Shown: piece by piece, positions 56,616-64,000 of the stretch | How the letters are laid out: the number at the start of each line of letters is the position of its first letter | Position numbering within the stretch: position 1 is the stretch's first letter | From: Paenirhizobium cremeum | Lineage (GTDB): Bacteria; Pseudomonadota; Alphaproteobacteria; Rhizobiales; Rhizobiaceae | NCBI RefSeq assembly: GCF_022884085.1 | Contig: NZ_JAGGCS010000001.1 | Coordinates: 491,252 to 555,251 of the forward strand | Direction of reading: 5' to 3' | Length of the DNA stretch: 64,000 nt | Notes under the pieces: model-generated | What the model was told of the DNA's origin: nothing | Database searches by the model: none | What the model saw: only the letters and a program-made list of their open reading frames with translations | Position numbers and translations under genes: made by a program

Positions 56616-57716
56616 ATGACGACCGCGCTTGCGGACAAGATCAAGTCGCTGATCCTTGCCGGCGGGCCGATCAGCGTCACGGATTATTTCGCCCTCTGCC
56701 TCGCCGATCCGGAACACGGCTACTATCGCACGCGCAATCCCTTCGGGCGCGCCGGCGACTTCATCACCGCCCCGGAAATCAGCCAGCTTTTCGGCGAAAT
56801 GATCGGCGTTTTCATGGTGCTCGCCTGGCAGCACCACGGCGAACCGGCCGACGTGCGCCTCATTGAGATCGGCCCCGGCCGCGGCACGATGATGTCCGAC
56901 ATGCTCAGGGTTATCGCACGCCTCGCCCCGCGTCTCTACGAACAGTCGACGGTTCATCTCGTCGAAACCAGCCCCCGCCTGCAGGACGTGCAGCGCCAGA
57001 CACTGGCGAACCACGGCCAGAAGGTGCACTGGCACGAAAGCTTCGACCAATTGCCCGCCGGTTTCACGCTGCTGGCCGCCAACGAACTCTTCGACGCCAT
57101 TCCGATCCGCCAGTTCATCAAGACGCCCACCGGGTTCCGGGAACGCATGGTTGGCCTCGACGCCGACAATGAGCTTTCCTTCACGCTCGGCGTCGCCACT
57201 CTCGATCCCGAAATGCTGCCGCAGCGCGAAACACCTCCCCCCGATGGCACGATCTTCGAGGTATCCCCGGCCCGTGAGGCTGTTATGACGGCCATATGCG
57301 ACCGCCTGAAACAGAATCACGGCACCGCACTCATCATCGACTACGGTCACATGGTCACCGGCTTCGGCGACACGCTTCAGGCGGTTCGCGACCACAAGTT
57401 CGATCCGCCGCTCGCCAATCCGGGCCTCGCCGACCTGACCAGCCATGTCGACTTCGAGACCCTGGCCCGCAGCGCGCTTACGGCCGGCGTTCATGTCAAC
57501 GGCTGCCTGCATCAGGGCGATTTCCTGGTGGCGCTCGGTATCGAGGAACGCGCCTCGTCCCTCGGTCGCGACAAGGACGCCGGGACGCAGCGCGACATCG
57601 TCGAAGCCGTCCAGCGGCTGGCGGGGTCCGGCGAAGGAAGGATGGGAGAACTCTTCAAGGTACTCGCCCTCTCCAGCCCCGCCGTTTCGGTTCTACCCTT
57701 CAAATCCGGCAATTGA
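56616..57716 (+). CDS. MidA/NDUFAF7-family SAM-dependent methyltransferase
   Basis: The 366-residue protein has the DUF185/MidA fold: VTDYFALCLADPEHGYYRTRNPFG, the SAM site LIEIGPGRGTMMSDMLRV, the ANELFDAIPIRQF block and LIIDYGHMVTGFGDTLQA. The mitochondrial relative NDUFAF7 methylates an arginine of a complex I subunit, so the bacterial protein may do the same; this is inferred. GGAGGAGGAAGACCA precedes the ATG. It follows lgt as usual in alphaproteobacteria. Confidence 0.92.
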   Translation: MTTALADKIKSLILAGGPISVTDYFALCLADPEHGYYRTRNPFGRAGDFITAPEISQLFGEMIGVFMVLAWQHHGEPADVRLIEIGPGRGTMMSDMLRVIARLAPRLYEQSTVHLVETSPRLQDVQRQTLANHGQKVHWHESFDQLPAGFTLLAANELFDAIPIRQFIKTPTGFRERMVGLDADNELSFTLGVATLDPEMLPQRETPPPDGTIFEVSPAREAVMTAICDRLKQNHGTALIIDYGHMVTGFGDTLQAVRDHKFDPPLANPGLADLTSHVDFETLARSALTAGVHVNGCLHQGDFLVALGIEERASSLGRDKDAGTQRDIVEAVQRLAGSGEGRMGELFKVLALSSPAVSVLPFKSGN

Positions 57717-57837
57717 CATCGCATGCGGCGATGGCCAACATCACGCCGATCGCCGCGCCGGAGGAACATAAATTCCGCTTTTATTTCAATGCGGGAACAG
57801 GCGGACCGGGCACTGTACCGCCGCGACGGAGACCACC

Positions 57838-58632
57838 ATGCCGATGAACGACGCGCCACAGCCGATCGAAAGCCCCATACTCGCCGCAGGCGCAGGCGCG
57901 GGTATACGGCATGGCTATTTCACCCGCGGGGGCGGTATTTCCGATGGCATCTACGCCGGCCTCAACGTCGGGCTCGGTTCCCGCGACGATCCTGAGAGAG
58001 TACGCGAAAATCGCCGCCGGGTGGCACAATGGTTCGCACAGCCCATCGAAAAACTGGCGACGGTTCACCAGGTGCATTCGCCTGACGTGATGGTAGTCGA
58101 TGCAACCTATGACGGGGCAAGACCCGAGGCGGACGCCCTGGTGACGGCAACGCCCGGCCTCGTCCTCGGCGTTCTGACCGCCGATTGTGGTCCGGTATTG
58201 TTCATGGACCCGGAAAACGGCGTGATCGGCGCTGCCCATGCCGGCTGGAAGGGCGCTCTCGGCGGCGTTCTGGAAAATACCGTGGATGCGATGGTCGGCC
58301 TCGGCGCCCGCCGTGAGGCCATCCGGGCCTGCCTCGGCCCCTCGATCAGCGCCCGCAATTATGAGGTCGGCCCCGAATTCGTCGAGCGCTTCCTCGCCCA
58401 GGACCCCTCATTCGACGTGTTCTTCAGCCCCTCGGAACGTCCCGGCCATGCCATGTTCGACCTGCCCGGACTGACCGTCCGCCGCCTTTCGGACAGCGGC
58501 GTAAGGGCGGAAAATCTCGATCTCTGCACCTATGCCGATCCGCAGGCCTTCTTTTCCTATCGCCGTACCACCCACGCCGGCGAACCGGACTACGGACGAC
58601 AGATCTCTGCAATCGCCATCATGGAGAAATGA
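57838..58632 (+). CDS. pgeF: Peptidoglycan editing factor PgeF (YfiH/laccase-domain)
   Basis: The 264-residue protein has the Cu-oxidase_4 fold with the conserved His-Cys-His set: VHQVHSPDV, LTADCGPVLFMD and AAHAGWKGALGG. PgeF removes wrongly inserted L-Ser from peptidoglycan precursors; older names are polyphenol oxidase or YfiH. GGAGACCACC precedes the ATG. It sits in the lgt-midA-pgeF cluster and its stop is one base before the M24 gene start. Confidence 0.93.
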   Translation: MPMNDAPQPIESPILAAGAGAGIRHGYFTRGGGISDGIYAGLNVGLGSRDDPERVRENRRRVAQWFAQPIEKLATVHQVHSPDVMVVDATYDGARPEADALVTATPGLVLGVLTADCGPVLFMDPENGVIGAAHAGWKGALGGVLENTVDAMVGLGARREAIRACLGPSISARNYEVGPEFVERFLAQDPSFDVFFSPSERPGHAMFDLPGLTVRRLSDSGVRAENLDLCTYADPQAFFSYRRTTHAGEPDYGRQISAIAIMEK

Positions 58633-58633
58633 C

Positions 58634-59785
58634 ATGGCCCTGCAGTTCGAACCGAGCGAATATGCGGATCGCCTCGCCCGCCTGACGGCGGCCATGGCCG
58701 AACAGAAGCTGGATGCGATGCTGCTCTTCGCCCAGGAAAGCATGTACTGGCTGACCGGCTACGACACCTTCGGCTACTGCTTTTTCCAGACGCTCGTCGT
58801 GAAGGCCGATGGCTCCATGACGCTTCTGACGCGCTCGGCCGATCTGCGGCAGGCCAAGCATACCTCGACGATCGAAAACGTCGTCGTCTGGGTCGACCGG
58901 GTGAACGCCGATCCGAGCGTCGACCTGCGCAACCTCCTGAGCGAGATGGACCTGCTGGGCGCCCGCATAGGCATCGAATACGACACCCACGGCATGACCG
59001 GGCGCGTCGCCCGGCTGCTCGACAACCAGCTGACCAACTTCTGCGAGATCGTCGACGCCTCCTATCTCGTGAGCGAACTCCGCCTCGTGAAGAGCCCAGC
59101 CGAAATCGCTTGCGTCGAGCGCGCGGCAACGCTTGCCGACGATGCCCTCGACGCCGCCCTGCCGCTGATTAAGGCCGGCGGGGACGAGGCAGCGATCCTT
59201 GCGGCCATGCAGGGAGCGATCCTTGCCAGCGGCGGCGACTATCCGGCCAATGAATTTATCATCGGTTCGGGTGCGGATGCCCTGCTCTGCCGTTACAAGG
59301 CGGGGCGCCGGAGGCTCTCGGACAAGGACCAGCTGACGCTCGAATGGGCGGGAGCGGCGGCGCATTATCACGCGGCGATGATGCGGACGATCGTCATCGG
59401 CGAACCGAGCCCGCGTCACCGCGAACTTTACTCCGCCTGCCACCAGGCCATCAAAGCGGTCGAAGAGGTGCTGCGGCCGGGCTACACCTTCGGCGACGTC
59501 TTCGACACCCATGCGCGCATCATGGACGAACGCGGTCTTGCCCGTCACCGGTTGAACGCCTGCGGTTATTCCCTCGGCGCCCGCTTCTCGCCCTCATGGA
59601 TGGAGCATCAGATGTTCCACACCGGCAATACCCAGGAAATCCGCCCCGACATGTCGCTCTTCGTTCACATGATTATCATGGACAGCGAGCGCGAGACGGC
59701 GATGACGCTTGGCCACACCTACCTTACCACAGCCGCCGCGCCGCGCCCGCTTTCACGGCACGGGCTGGAACTGCTGGTGCGCTAG
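58634..59785 (+). CDS. M24 (pita-bread) family protein lacking the usual metal ligands
   Basis: The 383-residue protein has a creatinase-type N-terminal domain (starting ALQFEPSEYADRLARLTAAM) and an M24 C-terminal domain. Active aminopeptidases use an Asp-Asp-His-Glu-Glu metal set. Here the first site reads LEWAGAAAHYHAAMMRT (about residues 236-252), so both Asp are gone; the His block reads CGYSLGARF and the Glu block FVHMIIMDSERE. A metal-free C-N hydrolase like creatinase is thus more likely than an Xaa-Pro peptidase; the substrate is unknown. It starts one base after pgeF. Confidence 0.85.
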   Translation: MALQFEPSEYADRLARLTAAMAEQKLDAMLLFAQESMYWLTGYDTFGYCFFQTLVVKADGSMTLLTRSADLRQAKHTSTIENVVVWVDRVNADPSVDLRNLLSEMDLLGARIGIEYDTHGMTGRVARLLDNQLTNFCEIVDASYLVSELRLVKSPAEIACVERAATLADDALDAALPLIKAGGDEAAILAAMQGAILASGGDYPANEFIIGSGADALLCRYKAGRRRLSDKDQLTLEWAGAAAHYHAAMMRTIVIGEPSPRHRELYSACHQAIKAVEEVLRPGYTFGDVFDTHARIMDERGLARHRLNACGYSLGARFSPSWMEHQMFHTGNTQEIRPDMSLFVHMIIMDSERETAMTLGHTYLTTAAAPRPLSRHGLELLVR

Positions 59786-59894
59786 GCGCAGCCTGCGCGG
59801 AAACGCCCCCGCAAGGCCGGCCATAAGGATTTGCTAGGATTTTAGCCGTATTCTCGTCAATCGGCACGGAGGTGGCACGAGGACGGTAGCGCGT

Positions 59895-60728
59895 ATGAAA
59901 CCTGCACGCATGGCAATGACGAGTCTGATCGTGACGGTCATGCTGACGGCATGCAATACGCCCGACGCCCTGACGCCGCCGATGGAGGTGGGCGACGGCG
60001 GCCAGCCGGTAACGGATGGCAATCTCTCTCTCGCAAGCCAGTCGAGCGGCACCTACAACTCCTCCACCGCCTCCTATCCCGTGGAAAGCGCCTCGCTTTC
60101 CGAACAAGGCTACACGCCCGGTCCGCAGAACACGCTGGAAGCACAGGCAGCCGCACTCCAAGCCGGCCACAACCCGGTCGCTTCGGCGCCCCTGACGGGC
60201 GATCCCGCCGCCTATCCCGAAGCGCCGTCCGCCACGTATCGGCAGCAGCAACCCGTTGAGCCGCAACAGCCTATGCAGCCGATGCAGCCGCAGCCAGTCG
60301 CAGCACAGCAGGTTCAGCCTTCTGCCCCGGCTGAGGTCGCGGCCCTTCCGCCTGCCGCTGCGGTCGGCACCATCCGCTTCCTGCCGATCATCGGCGCACC
60401 CGTGCAGGCTGTCACACCCTTGTCACGCCAACTCGGCGCGGAGGCCCGCGCCCGCGGGCTCACCATCAAGCCGGCCTCCGATCCCGCCAGCCAACACATC
60501 CTGAAGGGGTATTTCTCCGCCTTCGGCGACGGCGGCACCGTCACCATCGTCTATGTCTGGGACGTGCTCGACGCGAGCGGCGGGCGACTGCATCGCATTC
60601 AGGGGCAGGAAACCCTGAAATCCGGCGCCCAGGATCCCTGGGCAGCGGTTCCGGCCTCCCTGATGCAGCAGATCGCCACCCGGACCATCGCCGAATATGT
60701 GAACTGGCGCGACAGCCAGCGCGGTTGA
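59895..60728 (+). CDS. Putative lipoprotein with Pro/Gln-rich linker
   Basis: The 277-residue protein has a lipoprotein signal peptide with lipobox LTAC (Cys20). A Ser/Ala/Gln/Pro-rich linker follows (about residues 25-150, with QPMQPMQPQPV), then a folded C-terminal domain (VGTIRFLPIIGAPVQAVTPL to IATRTIAEYVNW). I do not recognise the domain; it is common in rhizobia. Asn at position +2 of the mature chain does not forbid outer-membrane transport in this group. It follows the M24 gene by 109 bases. Confidence 0.8.
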   Translation: MKPARMAMTSLIVTVMLTACNTPDALTPPMEVGDGGQPVTDGNLSLASQSSGTYNSSTASYPVESASLSEQGYTPGPQNTLEAQAAALQAGHNPVASAPLTGDPAAYPEAPSATYRQQQPVEPQQPMQPMQPQPVAAQQVQPSAPAEVAALPPAAAVGTIRFLPIIGAPVQAVTPLSRQLGAEARARGLTIKPASDPASQHILKGYFSAFGDGGTVTIVYVWDVLDASGGRLHRIQGQETLKSGAQDPWAAVPASLMQQIATRTIAEYVNWRDSQRG

Positions 60729-60845
60729 TGCAACGAGGTCACATAGTTTTCACGAAAAAGGTTGCCATTGTCGTCTTCGCTCTTGCATTCGGGCTTGAGG
60801 GCGCTAAAAAGCGCCCATTCTCAGCAGGGCAATAGGCGGGCCAAA

Positions 60846-61778
60846 ATGAAGGTATTCGCAGGTAACTCCAACCGGCAACTCGCCGAGGCAATCTGCAATT
60901 ATCTGAACGTACCACTCGGAAAGGCCAGCGTAAGACGCTTTGCGGACCAGGAAATCTTCGTAGAAATCCAGGAAAACGTGCGCGGCGAGGACGTTTTCGT
61001 CGTTCAGTCCACCTCCTTCCCCGCCAATGACCACCTGATGGAACTGCTGATTATGATCGACGCCTTCCGGCGTTCATCGGCGCGGCGCATCACGGCGGTC
61101 CTTCCCTATTTCGGCTATGCCCGCCAGGATCGCAAACCCGGCCCCCGCACTCCGATTTCCGCCAAGCTCGTCGCCAACCTGATTACCGAAGCCGGCGCCG
61201 ACCGCGTTCTGACCCTCGACCTGCATGCCGGCCAGATCCAGGGCTTCTTCGATATCCCGACCGACAATCTTTACGCGGTTCCGATCCTGGCCCGTGACGT
61301 CAAGGAGCATTACGACCTGAAGAACGTCATGGTCGTCTCGCCCGACGTCGGCGGCGTGGTGCGCGCCCGTTCGCTGGCAAAGCGCCTCGACTGTCTGCTG
61401 GCGATCGTTGACAAGCGCCGCGACCGCCCCGGCGAGTCCGAGGTCATGAACGTCATCGGCGACGTGACCGGCAAGGACTGCATCCTGATCGACGACATCG
61501 TCGATTCCGGGGGCACGCTCTGCAACGCCGCCGAGGCCTTGCTGAAGCATGGCGCGACCAGCGTCACCGCCTATATCACCCACGGCGTCCTGTCCGGCGG
61601 CGCCGTGACGCGCGTCGCATCCTCGAAGCTGCGCGAACTCGTGATCACGGACTCGATCCAGCCGACCACCGCCGTCCAGTCGGCCCACAATATCCGTGTG
61701 TTGACCACCGCCAACCTGCTTGGCGAGGCGATCAACCGCACGGCCGCCGAAGAGTCTGTTTCGAGCCTTTTCGACTGA
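60846..61778 (+). CDS. prs: Ribose-phosphate pyrophosphokinase Prs
   Basis: The 310-residue class I PRPP synthase makes phosphoribosyl pyrophosphate from ribose 5-phosphate and ATP. It has the [14 protein letters not shown] metal/ATP signature (about residues 127-140), the flexible loop [13 protein letters not shown], and the PRPP motif [16 protein letters not shown]. The ATG at 60846 begins [16 protein letters not shown], the usual rhizobial start. PRPP feeds the pyrimidine pathway that also uses carA/carB in this window. A long hairpin terminator follows. Confidence 0.97.
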   Translation: MKVFAGNSNRQLAEAICNYLNVPLGKASVRRFADQEIFVEIQENVRGEDVFVVQSTSFPANDHLMELLIMIDAFRRSSARRITAVLPYFGYARQDRKPGPRTPISAKLVANLITEAGADRVLTLDLHAGQIQGFFDIPTDNLYAVPILARDVKEHYDLKNVMVVSPDVGGVVRARSLAKRLDCLLAIVDKRRDRPGESEVMNVIGDVTGKDCILIDDIVDSGGTLCNAAEALLKHGATSVTAYITHGVLSGGAVTRVASSKLRELVITDSIQPTTAVQSAHNIRVLTTANLLGEAINRTAAEESVSSLFD

Positions 61779-61799
61779 TCGTTTCGATATCGGAATGCA

Positions 61800-61842
61800 G
61801 CACAAAGCCCGCGTCCCTTTTTGGGCCGCGGGCTTTGTGCTT
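61800..61842 (+). terminator. Terminator-like hairpin after prs
   Basis: A perfect 14-bp stem (61800-61813 with 61827-61840) with a 13-base T-rich loop. The T tail is weak (TTC), so it may act in part through mRNA end protection. Confidence 0.75.
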
Positions 61843-61862
61843 CTGGAACCCGCAGACGGGCT

Positions 61863-62249
61863 TTAGCTCCTCACCATCGGCACGGGGCAGGCCTCTCCGC
61901 CGGAAAAGAGCCGGGAACGGGTCAGGAAGCGTCGCTCGCGGCCGTTGTCGAGCGAAAACATGCCGCCTCGCCCTTCCACCACGTCGATGATGAGCTGGGT
62001 ATGCTTCCACGCCTCGAACTGGCTGCCGCTGATATAGAACGGCACGCCGCCGATCTCGCCGAGCTTCACGTCGGTTTCGCCGACGCGGTATTCGCTCGCC
62101 GGATAACACATCGGCGATGAACCGTCGCAACACCCTCCTGACTGGTGGAAAAGAATGTCGGGATGGTCCCTCCGGATTTCGGCAAGAAACGCAAGTGCGG
62201 CATCGGTGGCGATGACGCGGGGCTCGCCGGCAGTGATGGTCGCGGTCAT
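61863..62249 (-). CDS. DUF779 domain protein
   Basis: The 128-residue protein has the cysteine-rich DUF779 motif HQSGGCCDGSSPMCYP (about residues 35-50) with three cysteines close together, and later FYISGSQFEAWKHTQLIIDVV. DUF779 genes sit next to aldehyde or alcohol dehydrogenase genes in many bacteria and may form a metal or redox partner. GGAGGG precedes the ATG. The aldehyde dehydrogenase gene ends 126 bases upstream on the same strand. Confidence 0.9.
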   Translation of the reverse strand: MTATITAGEPRVIATDAALAFLAEIRRDHPDILFHQSGGCCDGSSPMCYPASEYRVGETDVKLGEIGGVPFYISGSQFEAWKHTQLIIDVVEGRGGMFSLDNGRERRFLTRSRLFSGGEACPVPMVRS

Positions 62250-62264
62250 GGGTCCCTCCGGTTT

Positions 62265-62366
62265 GCCCCTTCTCCTCCCGCGGGGATAGAGGGTCACGAT
62301 GAGGGGCAGGACAGAGCGGCCCCACATCCGCCCTATGGCACCTTCTCCCCGCAAGCGGGGAGAAGG
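62265..62366. repeat. Palindromic intergenic element between aldehyde dehydrogenase and DUF779 genes
   Basis: Two inverted repeats: 62265-62307 with GCCCCT/AGGGGC ends around a CCCGCGGG core, and 62341-62366, a perfect 12-bp CCTTCTCCCCGC/GCGGGGAGAAGG hairpin. This sequence style recurs as dispersed intergenic repeats in rhizobial genomes (RIME/REP-like). Only one copy of each is in the window, so the repeat status is from memory. Confidence 0.5.
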
Positions 62367-62375
62367 AAGACACGC

Positions 62376-63890
62376 TCAGAAGAAGCCGAGCGCCTTCGGG
62401 CTGTAGCTGACCAGCATGTTCTTGGTCTGCTGGTAGTGCTCGAGCATCATCTTGTGGGTCTCGCGGCCGATGCCGGACTGCTTGTAGCCGCCGAAGGCCG
62501 CATGGGCCGGATAGGCATGGTAGCAATTGGTCCAGACGCGGCCGGCCTGGATGTTGCGGCCGAAACGGTAGCAGGTATTGGCATCGCGGCTCCACACCCC
62601 GGCACCCAGGCCATAGAGCGTGTCGTTGGCGATTTCCAGCGCTTCCGCCTCGTCCTTGAAGGTGGTGACGGAGACAACCGGCCCGAAGATCTCTTCCTGG
62701 AAGATCCGCATCTTGTTGTGACCCTCGAACACCGTCGGCTTGACGTAGTAGCCGCCAGCCAGATCGCCCGAAAGTTCATTGCGGTAGCCGCCGGTCAGGA
62801 CCTTTGCGCCCTCCTGCTTGCCGATGTCGATATAGGAAAGGATCTTCTGCAATTGTTCGCTGGAGGCCTGAGCGCCGATCATCGTCGACATGTCGAGCGG
62901 GTCGCCCTGACGCACGGCCTCGACGCGCTTGACGGCCTTTTCCATGAAGCGGTCGTAGATCTTCTCGTGCACCAGCGCACGGCTCGGGCATGTGCACACC
63001 TCGCCCTGGTTGAGAGCAAACATCGCGAAGCCTTCCAGCGCCTTGTCGAGGAAGTCGTCGTCTTCCGCCATCACGTCGGCGAAGAAGATGTTCGGCGACT
63101 TGCCGCCCAGTTCCAGCGTGACCGGGATCAGGTTCTGGCTGGCATACTGCATGATAAGGCGGCCGGTCGAGGTTTCGCCGGTAAACGCGATCTTGGCGAT
63201 GCGCGGGCTGGTCGCAAGCGGCTTGCCGGCTTCGAGGCCGAAGCCGTTGACGATGTTAAGAACGCCCGGCGGCAAGAGGTCGGCGATCAGTTCGGCGAGA
63301 ACGAGGATCGATGCGGGGGTCTGTTCGGCGGGCTTCAGCACGACGCAATTGCCTGCGGCAAGCGCGGGCGCGACCTTCCAGGCAGCCATCAGGATCGGGA
63401 AGTTCCACGGAATGATCTGTCCGACGACCCCGAGCGGCTCATGGAAGTGATAGGCGACGGTGTCGTGGTCGATTTCGCCGATCGAACCTTCCTGGGAGCG
63501 AACGCATGCGGCGAAGTAGCGAAAATGGTCGATGGCGAGCGGAATGTCGGCCGCCATGGTTTCACGAAGCGGCTTGCCGTTGTCCCAGGTTTCGGCGCGT
63601 GCCAGAAGCTCGAGATTGGCTTCCATGCGGTCGGCGATCTTGTTGAGGATGTTGGAACGTTCGGTCGTCGACGTATGGCCCCACTTGTCCTTGGCGGCAT
63701 GGGCGGCGTCGAGCGCGAGATTGATGTCGTGTTCGTCGGAACGGGCGACTTCGCAGAGCTTGCCGCCGGTGACAGGCGTCGTGTTGTCGAAGTAACGGCC
63801 GTTCACCGGCTCACGCCATTCGCCTCCGATGAAATTGCCATAGCGCAGCTTGAACGGCGATCCGGCAATGGTCTGAACCTGGATATTCAT
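62376..63890 (-). CDS. NAD(P)-dependent aldehyde dehydrogenase (ExaC/AldB-like)
   Basis: The 504-residue enzyme has the NAD fold ([23 protein letters not shown]), the [12 protein letters not shown] glutamate motif and the nucleophile in [13 protein letters not shown] (Cys at about residues 301-303). The C-terminus [12 protein letters not shown] is typical of the acetaldehyde/chloroacetaldehyde group. It oxidises short aldehydes to acids, for example in ethanol or acetoin use. AGGAGGATTACAG-like bases precede the ATG. It pairs with the DUF779 gene downstream. Confidence 0.93.
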   Translation of the reverse strand: MNIQVQTIAGSPFKLRYGNFIGGEWREPVNGRYFDNTTPVTGGKLCEVARSDEHDINLALDAAHAAKDKWGHTSTTERSNILNKIADRMEANLELLARAETWDNGKPLRETMAADIPLAIDHFRYFAACVRSQEGSIGEIDHDTVAYHFHEPLGVVGQIIPWNFPILMAAWKVAPALAAGNCVVLKPAEQTPASILVLAELIADLLPPGVLNIVNGFGLEAGKPLATSPRIAKIAFTGETSTGRLIMQYASQNLIPVTLELGGKSPNIFFADVMAEDDDFLDKALEGFAMFALNQGEVCTCPSRALVHEKIYDRFMEKAVKRVEAVRQGDPLDMSTMIGAQASSEQLQKILSYIDIGKQEGAKVLTGGYRNELSGDLAGGYYVKPTVFEGHNKMRIFQEEIFGPVVSVTTFKDEAEALEIANDTLYGLGAGVWSRDANTCYRFGRNIQAGRVWTNCYHAYPAHAAFGGYKQSGIGRETHKMMLEHYQQTKNMLVSYSPKALGFF

Positions 63891-64000
63891 CTGTAATCCT
63901 CCCTGTGAAAGGTCCCTCCTGGACCGATGGGAAGATGATCGCGATGAAAGTTGGCTTCCGGAAGTGGTGCAGCCTCATACCGCAGCGCACACTGTTTCAC

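Noticed and set aside
58034-59785. The M24 gene as a standard Xaa-Pro aminopeptidase
   Set aside because: The metal-binding residues are not found, so that label would overstate the evidence.

Overview
The window is a stretch of chromosome from an alphaproteobacterium of the order Hyphomicrobiales, most likely a member of Rhizobiaceae (Agrobacterium/Rhizobium/Sinorhizobium-like). The evidence is the high GC content, a rhizobial housekeeping set (rpoD, dnaG, carA and carB as separate genes, greA, trxB, prs, lgt, proC), an LpsB-type LPS core gene next to greA, an LsrB/VtlR-type regulator next to an AbcR-type small RNA, and small rhizobial families (BA14K, DUF930, DUF1868, BP26-like). No prophage, insertion sequence, CRISPR array or plasmid function is visible. 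This is ordinary, densely coded core chromosome with a few accessory islands.

Layout. 1-6 kb: a cut tRNA gene, a BP26/SIMPL periplasmic protein, small conserved proteins (YjbQ, UPF0303/HbpS, an NTF2-like protein), a divergent argP-type regulator with its LysE/ArgO exporter, and an M20 amidohydrolase. 6-16.7 kb: a TonB-like DUF930 protein, a 1-Cys peroxiredoxin, rpoD with a tightly coupled small gene, dnaG, yqeY, carA and a MATE pump. 16.8-27.5 kb: a LysR/aldo-keto reductase pair, a zinc metallopeptidase, a DUF1868 protein, carB behind a possible attenuator, a SmvA/QacA-like MFS pump and a DUF2235 hydrolase. 27.5-34.5 kb: greA, three LPS/polysaccharide glycosyltransferase genes, lrp, trxB, lsrB and the AbcR sRNA, then an ArsR/old yellow enzyme pair. 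35.7-41.7 kb: DUF6220/NmrA/LysR, VOC, DUF2188, OpgC-like and aspartate aminotransferase genes. 41.8-46 kb: a degenerate EAL protein, then a VIT-VWA sortase substrate and its class GN sortase. 46-55.6 kb: PQQ-type sugar dehydrogenase, cspA, BA14K, an MBL hydrolase, a MarR-response regulator-histidine kinase-DUF1349 operon, csaA, proC, ybjN-like and ubiK. 55.7-64 kb: lgt-midA-pgeF-M24, a lipoprotein, prs, DUF779 and an aldehyde dehydrogenase.

Most interesting points. (1) A self-contained Gram-negative sortase pair (43009-45994) sits behind a catalytically degenerate EAL protein. (2) An AbcR-family sRNA lies between lsrB and the arsR gene, with a palindrome in its promoter. (3) An intrinsic terminator lies in the untranslated leader of carB, and another lies in the region upstream of greA. 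(4) A small conserved gene starts one base after the rpoD stop codon. (5) The last 84 bp of a glycosyltransferase gene lie antisense inside lrp. Starts were chosen from ribosome binding sites and family alignment from memory; no database search was run.
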